Assembly: GCF_013300825.1 (NCBI RefSeq)
Contig: NZ_JAAIMY010000013.1
Coordinates: 28,892 to 92,891, forward strand
Length of the DNA stretch: 64,000 nucleotides
Reading direction: 5' to 3'
From: Blautia wexlerae
Lineage (GTDB): Bacteria > Bacillota > Clostridia > Lachnospirales > Lachnospiraceae
Below, in pieces: positions 28,340 to 35,723 of the stretch. The notes below the pieces were generated by a model. It was not told where the DNA came from. It worked only from the letters and a program-made list of their open reading frames with translations, and searched no databases. The position numbers and the translations under genes are program-made. Within the stretch, counting starts at the first letter, position 1; every line of letters starts with the position of its first letter.

Positions 28340-29065
28340 CTAAAGCAGTCTCATGACCTCACTTATTACTTCGTCTTCACAATCCCTCAGATAAAAATGT
28401 CCTCCCGGAAATATCCGGTAGTTAAAATCATTGTCCGTATACTTTCCCCATTCCAAGATCGCACTCTCATCCGCTTCGTCGTCCTTTTCTCCGCCAAATG
28501 CAGAGATAGGTGTATGCAGCACTACTCCCGCTTTATCATAATACGTTTCATCCATGGTAAAATCCGCCCGCAGCATAGGCAGAAAGAAATCCAACAATTC
28601 CTGATTCTCTAGTATCTCTTTTGGCGTCCCTTCAAATCTTCCCAGTTCCCTCTTAAACGCTTCATCCGGAAGATGATAGATTGGATTTGGCTCCGGAATA
28701 CTAGGAACCCGGCTGCCGGAAATAAACAGACATTTTGCAGTATATCCCGCTGCCTCCAACCGTTTTTCCAGCTCATAAGAGATCTTCCCACCCATACTGT
28801 GTCCCCATAAGGCATACGGTCCGTACACAACCTTTCTTACAGCCTCTTCCAGGTCATCTAACATAACCGACATATCTATATACGGTTTCTCCATGATCTG
28901 TTCTTCCCTTCCCGGAAGCTGAACTGGACATACCGTTACTTTCCCCTGCATCTTTTTCGCCCACTGGTTATAAGCAGAAGCACCGCCTCCCGCAAATGGC
29001 AGACAAAACAAGGTTATTTTCTCTTTACTAATATTTTCCGTATTTTTTATCAATTTCATATTCAC
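28340..29065 (-). CDS. Type II thioesterase (YbtT/GrsT family)
   Basis: A 241-residue alpha/beta hydrolase that clears misprimed carrier domains. Visible: oxyanion LPFAGGGASAY, nucleophile elbow WGHSMGGKISYE, acid in FGGEKDDE, histidine in PGGHFYL. First gene of the NRPS run, 83 bp downstream of agrB. GTG at 29065 is preferred (GAGG 9-10 nt upstream) over the in-frame ATG at 29059. No convincing promoter was found in the agrB gap, so transcription may continue from the agr genes. Confidence 0.9.
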   Translation of the reverse strand: MNMKLIKNTENISKEKITLFCLPFAGGGASAYNQWAKKMQGKVTVCPVQLPGREEQIMEKPYIDMSVMLDDLEEAVRKVVYGPYALWGHSMGGKISYELEKRLEAAGYTAKCLFISGSRVPSIPEPNPIYHLPDEAFKRELGRFEGTPKEILENQELLDFFLPMLRADFTMDETYYDKAGVVLHTPISAFGGEKDDEADESAILEWGKYTDNDFNYRIFPGGHFYLRDCEDEVISEVMRLL

Positions 29066-29148
29066 TTTTATATTCCTCTGGCATAATGTTCTTTTTCTCT
29101 CTGTTTACCATCATTTTGTAATATGTTTTTCTCAATCACTTCTTATTT

Positions 29149-29748
29149 CTACCTGTAATTAGTTATATCTAACTCTTTGTCAAAAAAATTTTTGATCCAT
29201 CCCAATATCAAACCGGACGCCAAAACAATATGCGCTACCATAATCCCGTTTACGATCAGGGAATATCCAATCACAGAAAAAACACCTGCTATCGCGCATT
29301 CAATAACTAAAATTACCCTCGCGCGCATCCCATAAACTTTTTTCTCTTTCGCATCCAACTTCTTGCTGCTGGCATCTACCGGCGCCATGATAAATATAAC
29401 GCCAACTGCGACAAACCATATGATCCGCATTTGCCATATTACAGCCGGAGCAGACGCCAGATACAGACTGCATAGAAGGACAAGGATACCGGAAACAGCC
29501 ATGCAGCCCCCTGCCTTTTCCAAATGAATCCCTCCGGCATACTGCCTTAAAACAGTAAAGGGCAATAAAAAGACTATCATCTCCATCCAATTCCCCGTTA
29601 TGATGCCAAGTATGACGATGATAAGGTATATTACCACCCTGCCCAGCAGTACGCCGTAAGCATATTCATACAGCCTGCGGTCTTTCTCTTCAAGAATCCC
29701 ATTCCTGCTTTGTAGTTCAAAAAGCCGGCCAGCCATTTTTTTCCACAC
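29149..29748 (-). CDS. agrB: AgrB-like accessory gene regulator protease
   Basis: A 199-residue integral membrane cysteine endopeptidase that trims the AgrD propeptide and forms the cyclic autoinducer. Catalytic residues are visible in the family motif: QYAGGIHLEK (His75) and GGCMAVS (Cys82). The APVDASSKKLDAKEKK loop is also typical. Start is GTG at 29748, sharing its G with the TAG of agrD, so the two are translationally coupled; GAGG lies about 9 nt upstream. The protein is immediately upstream of the metallophore genes. Confidence 0.92.
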   Translation of the reverse strand: MWKKMAGRLFELQSRNGILEEKDRRLYEYAYGVLLGRVVIYLIIVILGIITGNWMEMIVFLLPFTVLRQYAGGIHLEKAGGCMAVSGILVLLCSLYLASAPAVIWQMRIIWFVAVGVIFIMAPVDASSKKLDAKEKKVYGMRARVILVIECAIAGVFSVIGYSLIVNGIMVAHIVLASGLILGWIKNFFDKELDITNYR

Positions 29749-29906
29749 TAGAATTTCCTCATTTTCTTAACTTCTTCCGGCTCATCTTCCTGATAGTACA
29801 GCCAGTTGCACGCCAGATTTGCCGTATACGCCGTCAAGCAGAGTGCAAGACAGTTTACAGCTCCAAGCAGTTTGATTCCCAGGTTTTTTCTGATTATTTT
29901 TTTCAT
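29748..29906 (-). CDS. agrD: AgrD-like cyclic autoinducer propeptide (52 aa)
   Basis: ATG at 29904-29906 behind GGAGG (AAAAAAGGAGGCTTTG). The peptide has an amphipathic basic leader (MKKIIRKNLGIKLLGAVNC), then TANLACNWLYYQ and an acidic tail DEPEEVKKMRKF. The clostridial AgrD pattern (a Cys followed by a short aromatic stretch, then an acidic P-E-E tail) places the ring at Cys33-Tyr37, CNWLY, as a thiolactone, with a few preceding residues as exocyclic tail. Ring size of five is by analogy with other AgrD peptides and has not been shown. It overlaps the agrB start by one base. Confidence 0.88.
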   Translation of the reverse strand: MKKIIRKNLGIKLLGAVNCLALCLTAYTANLACNWLYYQEDEPEEVKKMRKF

Positions 29907-29940
29907 AGTTACAAAGCCTCCTTTTTTCCGAAAGTTTACA

Positions 29941-30000
29941 CAAAAATCGCCCTCTTTTCAATTACCGTGGCAAAAACGGTAACTTTTTGGGCGATTTTTG
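29941..30000 (-). terminator. 60-bp inverted repeat between agrC and agrD (terminator or attenuator)
   Basis: Perfect 12-bp outer arms (29941-29952 and 29989-30000, CAAAAATCGCCC type) enclose perfect 7-bp inner arms (TTACCGT 29962-29968, ACGGTAA 29976-29982) and a 7-nt loop. On the minus strand the outer stem ends in GGGCGATTTTTG, as in an intrinsic terminator. It begins 7 bp after the kinase stop and ends 34 bp before agrD. It could separate the kinase/regulator transcript from agrDB, or act as a regulated attenuator. Confidence 0.6.
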
Positions 30001-30007
30001 CACGTCC

Positions 30008-31303
30008 TTATTTGATTGTAAAGATCAGCTTAACAGAGAACTCCCGTTCTCCTGCCTCCACTCGCATAATTCCCGCATACTTTTTAACCAGTTTTCCAAC
30101 CGTGTGCAGTCCGATCCCGTGACTGTCCGCGTCTCTTTTGGTGCTTATGTACCTGTCCTTGTCCTTTAACAGAGGGACGACATACCCATTGCAAAATTCC
30201 ATGACAAGGAAATGCCCCGCATTTCCCATATACATCCTGCATTCCACATATCTGCCATCTTCTGTCTTTTCTGCCGCTTCCAGTGCGTTATCCAAAAGAT
30301 TCCCTACGATCGAGATCAAATCCAACTCTTCCAGAAAATCCAGTCTGAGATCATTACCCAGGGTAATCCTATAGGATATATCCTTAGATTCTGCAAGAAA
30401 TTTTCTTTCACATAGGATGCTGTTCAAGATCGGATGCTCACAATATACACTTTTTTGAAGATTCTGAATCCGGACGCCTAAATGTTCCATGATGTCCTTA
30501 ACCTCTTGATTCTCTCCTTCTTCTATCAAGCCGGCTACTGTACAGATAAATTTATTTATATCGTGTAAGAATGCTCTGTTATCCTCATTAACCTTATTCA
30601 TATACTGCAGATTGGCAATCTCCGCCCTGCTTTTCTGGTATAGCCGGTCCATCTTCTTCACTTCTTCTGATTTTTCTACAAACCTGTCAAATACTGTGAA
30701 AATGAAGATATTCGTCATTAACAGAAGCGAAGCTCCTACCGGAACCATGACCCTGTTCATTCCTTCAAAAGAAGTGTGCGAATAAAACATACATCCTAAC
30801 ATAACGATCGTTGCGGTTGGCAGCATGAGCAGCACTGTAAATGTTTTATTTTCAATCGTCAGATAATCCCTTTTCCTTGTTACCTGATTAATGCATTTAA
30901 TAAACAGAAATGTCATGGTACTCATCAGCAGGAGTGCTAATGTCTTTTCTGTTTCAGTCCTGAAGCCCTCGGACGCACCAGTCACGCCATATGCATTCGT
31001 AAGTGCCGCAAAGAGAAATTCGGGAATAATTGCCAGCACATAATAGCAGCATACCGTAACCAGCTTCTTCCATATATTTCCCCGGAACACAACCATAGAC
31101 GCAATCATATAGATTACCGGAATCATTACCATATTAAGTATTGAGGATTCCAGGCGGTTGGTTCCGAACATTGCCAGTGCTGCGATACAATATACGAGAA
31201 ATTTTTCCCAGAATCTTTCTCTTCTGTATGGGAGTATGTTCTTTTCCAAGTCCTCCAACAGATACATCTGAAGAAGACAAATCAAATAATCTCTTATTAT
31301 CAT
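30008..31303 (-). CDS. agrC: AgrC-like sensor histidine kinase (HPK10 family)
   Basis: A 431-residue membrane kinase with about six hydrophobic N-terminal segments (to about residue 215), a short coiled linker and a cytoplasmic kinase domain. Phospho-acceptor in FLHDINKF (His247), N box NLLDNALEAAE, G box HGIGLHTV. Family and neighbours indicate that it senses the AgrD-derived cyclic peptide and phosphorylates the LytTR regulator, whose gene overlaps it by 4 bp. Order regulator-kinase-agrD-agrB is the reverse of the staphylococcal order, as often seen in clostridia. Confidence 0.9.
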   Translation of the reverse strand: MIIRDYLICLLQMYLLEDLEKNILPYRRERFWEKFLVYCIAALAMFGTNRLESSILNMVMIPVIYMIASMVVFRGNIWKKLVTVCCYYVLAIIPEFLFAALTNAYGVTGASEGFRTETEKTLALLLMSTMTFLFIKCINQVTRKRDYLTIENKTFTVLLMLPTATIVMLGCMFYSHTSFEGMNRVMVPVGASLLLMTNIFIFTVFDRFVEKSEEVKKMDRLYQKSRAEIANLQYMNKVNEDNRAFLHDINKFICTVAGLIEEGENQEVKDIMEHLGVRIQNLQKSVYCEHPILNSILCERKFLAESKDISYRITLGNDLRLDFLEELDLISIVGNLLDNALEAAEKTEDGRYVECRMYMGNAGHFLVMEFCNGYVVPLLKDKDRYISTKRDADSHGIGLHTVGKLVKKYAGIMRVEAGEREFSVKLIFTIK

Positions 31304-32043
31304 ACCATGCCGTTCCTTTCCCCAAGAAATGTTATCAGTGCGTCGGCAAACTGTCCTTTTCTCGACCTCGAAACATTCAACTGGATTCCAAACGGCAGCA
31401 ACGCAACGTTCTTTTCCAATCCTTCCACTTTTGCCAAATTCACAATATAGCTGTTGTGTGCATACTCAAATCCCCTTCCGGCCAGACACTCATACAGATC
31501 ACTTAAAGATTCCTTGCAATGCATCTCTTCTATCTTTCCCTGTCTGGCAATGTATATCGTACAGCCCCTTTTCGCCAGACAGATATATAAAATGTCTTCC
31601 GTATGGATGCGCATTATCCTTCCCGCCGATGTAACTGTCACGGAAGAATCTCCACAGCACAATTTCACTTTTAATAAAATCATAGGTATTTCCTTTTTCA
31701 GACTTCTGTCATGCAGATCCTTCATGATGTACCGGAACGGTTGTCCAACATTAATGCTGTCAGGAGTCGGTTCAAAACAGCCGGAGCAGAACACCAATAT
31801 CGCTGCTTCATTATATTCCCTCAGCTTCAGTACTGTTTTATTTCCATCCAATCCAGGCATACGCATATCCATAAAAATCAGATCATGCAAAATATCCGCA
31901 TCTTCCAATAATTCTTTTCCTGATTCATATTCATAAAACCGTATCTCATTCGAAGACAGAATCCCTTCCGTTTCTATGACCGTCTTTATTTTCTCCCTGT
32001 ATTCTTTATCATCGTCGCAAATTGCTATTTTACACATATTCAT
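31300..32043 (-). CDS. agrA: AgrA-like response regulator, receiver plus LytTR DNA-binding domain
   Basis: A 247-residue regulator. Receiver domain: acidic pocket ICDDDKEY, phospho-acceptor FMDMRMPG (Asp59), switch serine in LVFCSG and conserved lysine in YIMKD. The C-terminal half (about 140-240) is a LytTR domain with the typical DILYICLAKRGCTIYI start and YAHNSYIVNLAKV. It should bind LytTR-type direct repeats near its targets; I could not identify such sites with confidence. Ribosome binding site TGGAGGATGAAT-ATG. Confidence 0.9.
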   Translation of the reverse strand: MNMCKIAICDDDKEYREKIKTVIETEGILSSNEIRFYEYESGKELLEDADILHDLIFMDMRMPGLDGNKTVLKLREYNEAAILVFCSGCFEPTPDSINVGQPFRYIMKDLHDRSLKKEIPMILLKVKLCCGDSSVTVTSAGRIMRIHTEDILYICLAKRGCTIYIARQGKIEEMHCKESLSDLYECLAGRGFEYAHNSYIVNLAKVEGLEKNVALLPFGIQLNVSRSRKGQFADALITFLGERNGMV

Positions 32044-32125
32044 CCTCCAGTGTTAGTTTCTTCTAACCCTTTCCCATAAAAAAACCATCTTGCAGAATCT
32101 GAATCCTAAGATTATTTGCCTGTTC

Positions 32126-32377
32126 CTATAACTCCGGTTCCAAATCTGCAAAGATGGGATCTTCAAAAAATTCCTGTATTGTAATATCCAATCCATCGCA
32201 TATCTTTTTAATTGTAACTACGCCAGCATTCCTGCTTTGTCCATACAAAATATTTTTCAGTGTTGAAGGCGGGACGCCTGAGCGCACCGCCGCTTCATTC
32301 ACTGTGATATCTTTCTGCTTAATCAGATCGTTTAACCGATATATGACCGCTGTTTTTATATCCACGGTATCGACCAC
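32126..32377 (-). CDS. Small XRE/Cro-type HTH regulator
   Basis: An 83-residue single-domain repressor. HTH core: ITVNEAAVRSGVPPSTLKNI, followed by ICDGLDITIQEFFEDP, the usual third and fourth helices of this family. Start is uncertain: GTG at 32377 has almost no spacer from AAAGG, while GTG at 32365 has AGGTGG at a proper distance. It lies 82 bp upstream of the LytTR gene on the same strand and could set basal expression of the agr genes or belong to the mobile element. Confidence 0.82.
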   Translation of the reverse strand: MVDTVDIKTAVIYRLNDLIKQKDITVNEAAVRSGVPPSTLKNILYGQSRNAGVVTIKKICDGLDITIQEFFEDPIFADLEPEL

Positions 32378-32480
32378 CTTTTTTTCTTCTATTTTATATA
32401 AATCGGCTTTAAAAGGTCGCCCATATATAGTCTTTTTGATCTATGCACGATATTTTTTTAACAGTTTTTCTTATTCTAGC

Positions 32481-32499
32481 AGAAATCCGCTAAATTTCT
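32481..32499. promoter_or_regulatory. Short inverted repeat upstream of the XRE gene
   Basis: AGAAAT and ATTTCT arms separated by 7 nt, in the AT-rich gap upstream of the XRE gene. Its size suits a dimeric XRE protein operator, but six-base arms in AT-rich DNA arise easily. Confidence 0.2.
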
Positions 32500-32518
32500 A
32501 TATTTTATTAGATACATG

Positions 32519-32556
32519 AAACCCTGTGAGAACATTTCTGATCCTACGCAGGGTTT
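32519..32556. terminator. Hairpin terminator downstream of the PIN gene fragment
   Basis: Eight-bp stem AAACCCTG (32519-32526) and CAGGGTTT (32549-32556) with a 22-nt loop. T-rich on the plus strand (GGGTTTT); on the minus strand the stem ends GGGTTTC. It closes the mobile-element side before the XRE gene. Confidence 0.5.
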
Positions 32557-32649
32557 TCCACTTTGTTATAAAATTTTTATATTTTGCAGTATGCTGGATC
32601 GGAGTTATCATTCAACTTTCCTTCTGCTGCCGATTGTAAAAACATATTT

Positions 32650-32883
32650 TTACGAATAAATATTCAGCAGTTCTTCCGGAGAAAGCAGTGTAATCCAAAA
32701 GGAAAGAAAATCCTTTTTATTCCTTGTCACAATCGCATCACACTGATTCTCCTTCGTACAAGTTGCAAGTAGGCAGTCTTCAAAATCAGATACTCTCTGC
32801 AAATAAGCAGGCAGCACATCTTCGTTCGTCACTGTCAGCACTTTTGCTATGTCCAAAACGGAGCCAAGTGCCTTTCTATAAAT
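32650..32883 (-). pseudogene. Truncated PIN-domain protein (C-terminal part only)
   Basis: The frame begins directly behind, and in frame with, the TAA of the YodL-domain gene and reads YRKALGSVLDIAKVL, then EDVLPAYLQRVSDFEDCLL, DAIVTRNKKDF and SPEELL. These are the middle and C-terminal motifs of PIN ribonucleases of VapC type (FEDxL acidic residues, IVTRNxKDF). The first acidic residues and roughly half of the usual 130-140 residues are missing, and there is no good start with a ribosome binding site. It looks like a toxin gene cut when the element or its cargo was rearranged. Confidence 0.7.
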
Positions 32884-35643
32884 TTATACCGTTCTTACAT
32901 CCCGATCAGCTCCTCTCTCCAGCTCATCTTTTCCCTGCTTTTCTTGGATTTTTCTCTTATTGATTTCCAGTCGTTCATGAATAGATGGCTTCTTTGCCTT
33001 CGTAGTTGCTTTATTCTTTTCTGTTTGCATACTCGAAACTACCTTTTTCACAGCTTTGTCATTATCCCCTTTTGTCACATTCGCTGCTCTTGACGCTTCT
33101 ACTCTGCTGTCCTGCTTTTCTGCAACCTGCCGTTCCTGCTTTTCCTGCACACTTTTTTCTTCCAGACTGCAAAAGCTCTGCAAATATGGCAGCACATGGT
33201 TCTGCATATCGGTCAGATCTTCCATACACTTCTGAAACTCTTCATTTCCCTTGTTTTTCAGATAACCAATCCAGCTTTCATCCGTAAGTTTCAGTTCATT
33301 TTGGAGTTTCAGCTGACTTAAAATACCGCCATTTCCTGTTCCAATATCTATTTTCCCTTTGAAATGTTGCATCATTTTATCGCCTTTTTCCGCATAATAT
33401 ATAGTAAAAAACATCTGGGCTGTTACCATCGGCTCATCCGTCCTCGGATTACGGTCTGCGTACCATTCCTTATCCTTCTGTGCAGTACGGGAATCCAGAT
33501 CTGAGAGCTTCTGACAGCGTGGTTCCATCAGCTCTCGCTTTTCACAGTAATTCACATACACCATCGGCTCTGTTTCTTTGGATATATCTGGTTCGTAGGA
33601 TTTCAGCCGTTCCAGCAAAACACCTGCCCACACGGACTGCTCACAGTCTTCTTCAATCACATCCTTCAGAAAGGAAATATAAGAACCAACATTTCCACTT
33701 TGCAGATCCAGCATGACTTCCTGTATGGTATCCTGCCCTGGCTCTACATGGTCCCGATAGTCATACGGATCGAAGTCTTCCGCAATCTCATCCAATGCTG
33801 CTGCCAGTTCTTCTGTTGTCATTTTTTTCGGATACATTGCCTCACGCACATCCTGAATCGGGATATATTTATAATCAGGCAATGCTTTATGAATCTTCTC
33901 CAAACCTTCACGCACCACCGGCTGATCTTTTAAAAACCGCACATTATCCAAGAAGTCGCCGTGTATCGTTGTTCCCATTACAATTAACAGTTCTGTTTCA
34001 TCAAACAAGCTATCCTCCGGATCACGATAAATAATCCCCATTCCACTGCCTTTATAAGCGTTTTCCGGATCTTCTCTGTACTTCTCATAGATTGCTGCGA
34101 TTTCTTTCACATCTGTGCTTTTCTCATAAGCTCCCATATCATGAATTTCATCACATTCTGCAGCATAATATTCCAGATAAGCTTCTTTCTTAGGCGGCAT
34201 ATTATTGAGTACATTATCAATCATGTTATAATTGGCCTCTTCCAGTTCCTCCACCTTTGCCAATGGCTTATATTCGCCCTGGCTTTTCTGAATCTCTGCC
34301 ATTACAACTTCATCCATTTCTTCTACTTTCTCCATCAACCGATCATAATCTCCACGGATGCGTTCTCCAGTCCAGCCTTCGTCTTCCAAAAGTTCCTCCG
34401 CCGCTTCTTCAATAGAAATTTCATCATTCTCATAAACGCCACCATCCATCAAGCGGAAATCTTCATCGTAAAAGGAATAATCATATCCTTCTTCTGTTCT
34501 CTGAATAGCAAAGTAACGTTCTCCTACCTCATATGCCAGTTCACTAAGGACCTGTTCTTCCAGATTCAGGAAAGAATCTAGCTGTTCAAAACTGATACTG
34601 TCTACAAAATGAGCAGTTACTTTTTCCCCGTCATTCAGAACTACGATATCACTGACAGACAGGGAATGCCCACGGAAATCTTCCGGTCTATCAATGTTGA
34701 ACCTTTCAAAAATATCATCCAGTGACATATTTCCTGATAATTCACCAACATAGACCAGCTTGTAATCTTCTTTTTTTATCTTCATACCATGACTTTCAAT
34801 AAAACTCATATTCATAAAAGCATAGTTTTCGCCCGGTGAATCATCCCGGATCTGATAAATACCAAATACCCTTCTTGTTCCTAACAACAGGTTTGCTTCT
34901 TTCAATGACTGAATCTGTGGATATTTCTGCATTTCCCATTCCAGGTTACGGAAACGCTCCAGTTCTGTCATAGACATCTGATAATGCTCTGGTCCTCGTT
35001 CAATTTCCATACGTTCTGTGACATACATCGGTGATGAAAAATTAGTGATCAGATAGATATCTGCTCCTGCATCGTATAATTTCAGTGCTTCTTCCTGCTC
35101 AATGACACTCATAGGCTCCTGAAATGCTCCTAAATTTTCTTCTGCATAATCTAGGTTGTTATCCTTTATCCGTTCCCACATCTGCAATTCCATTCCAAAC
35201 AAACCGTCGTGTGCCTGTATCATTTCTTTACTCGCATATTCACCTTTACTGCCATCACTTCCAAGGCAATAAATCTTAGAACCCATTCTGTGATAATCCA
35301 AGGCTGCTTCTTTTCTAAGTGGCACCATATCTTCTGCTGTATATCCATAGTCACGTAATTCCAGCTTACCTATGGTTGGATCCAGCAGTTCTTGAATATC
35401 CATTCTTGCGTCATCCAGCAAATCCTCTACACCTTCTTGATCTGCCTGACTCACTGCATCTGCCAGATTTCTTACCAAATTCCTAACTTTCTCTTCCTCG
35501 CCGATCAGATTCGCATATTCAAAAATCTGTTCTTTTACATCTGTTGAAAATTCTATATCTCTACGCTCTGCCTGAGCAATCCGTTCCTGCGTATATTCCT
35601 GCATTTTCTGCGTTTCTTTTCCTGTTATCATATTTCTCGCCAT
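32884..35643 (-). CDS. YodL-domain (DUF4316-like) mobile-element protein
   Basis: A 919-residue acidic soluble protein. The YodL-like block (about 255-365) reads FGIYQIRDD, then LDDIFERFNIDRPEDFRGHS and LSVSDIVVL, the usual pattern of these proteins. The N-terminal 100 residues are helical and highly charged. The C-terminus has a linker ending KKPSIHERLEINKRKI, a motif shared with the next two upstream genes' products. Function in conjugation is unknown; such proteins are conserved companions of the giant methylase/helicase of these elements. ATG behind AGGAGG (CAGGAGGAATTTGA-ATG). Confidence 0.75.
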   Translation of the reverse strand: MARNMITGKETQKMQEYTQERIAQAERRDIEFSTDVKEQIFEYANLIGEEEKVRNLVRNLADAVSQADQEGVEDLLDDARMDIQELLDPTIGKLELRDYGYTAEDMVPLRKEAALDYHRMGSKIYCLGSDGSKGEYASKEMIQAHDGLFGMELQMWERIKDNNLDYAEENLGAFQEPMSVIEQEEALKLYDAGADIYLITNFSSPMYVTERMEIERGPEHYQMSMTELERFRNLEWEMQKYPQIQSLKEANLLLGTRRVFGIYQIRDDSPGENYAFMNMSFIESHGMKIKKEDYKLVYVGELSGNMSLDDIFERFNIDRPEDFRGHSLSVSDIVVLNDGEKVTAHFVDSISFEQLDSFLNLEEQVLSELAYEVGERYFAIQRTEEGYDYSFYDEDFRLMDGGVYENDEISIEEAAEELLEDEGWTGERIRGDYDRLMEKVEEMDEVVMAEIQKSQGEYKPLAKVEELEEANYNMIDNVLNNMPPKKEAYLEYYAAECDEIHDMGAYEKSTDVKEIAAIYEKYREDPENAYKGSGMGIIYRDPEDSLFDETELLIVMGTTIHGDFLDNVRFLKDQPVVREGLEKIHKALPDYKYIPIQDVREAMYPKKMTTEELAAALDEIAEDFDPYDYRDHVEPGQDTIQEVMLDLQSGNVGSYISFLKDVIEEDCEQSVWAGVLLERLKSYEPDISKETEPMVYVNYCEKRELMEPRCQKLSDLDSRTAQKDKEWYADRNPRTDEPMVTAQMFFTIYYAEKGDKMMQHFKGKIDIGTGNGGILSQLKLQNELKLTDESWIGYLKNKGNEEFQKCMEDLTDMQNHVLPYLQSFCSLEEKSVQEKQERQVAEKQDSRVEASRAANVTKGDNDKAVKKVVSSMQTEKNKATTKAKKPSIHERLEINKRKIQEKQGKDELERGADRDVRTV

Positions 35644-35663
35644 TCAAATTCCTCCTGTGTTCT

Positions 35664-35710
35664 AAAAAATGGCATAACAGGCAGAACCTTCTTCTACCAA
35701 ATTATGCCAT
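35664..35710 (-). terminator. Hairpin terminator behind the methylase/helicase gene
   Basis: ATGGCATAA (35669-35677) pairs perfectly with TTATGCCAT (35702-35710), with a further inner stem. On the minus strand TTTTTT follows. It lies between the stop of the giant gene and the ribosome binding site of the YodL gene. Confidence 0.75.
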
Positions 35711-35723
35711 CTTTCCTGTTTAT

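Noticed and set aside
29066..29148. Promoter for the NRPS genes in the gap after agrB
   Set aside because: TTGAGA and CATTAT-like hexamers occur but at wrong spacing; no convincing pair was found.
32044..32125. LytTR-type binding sites upstream of the response regulator
   Set aside because: Only a short GTTAG/CTAAC inverted repeat is there; it does not fit the direct-repeat LytTR pattern well enough.
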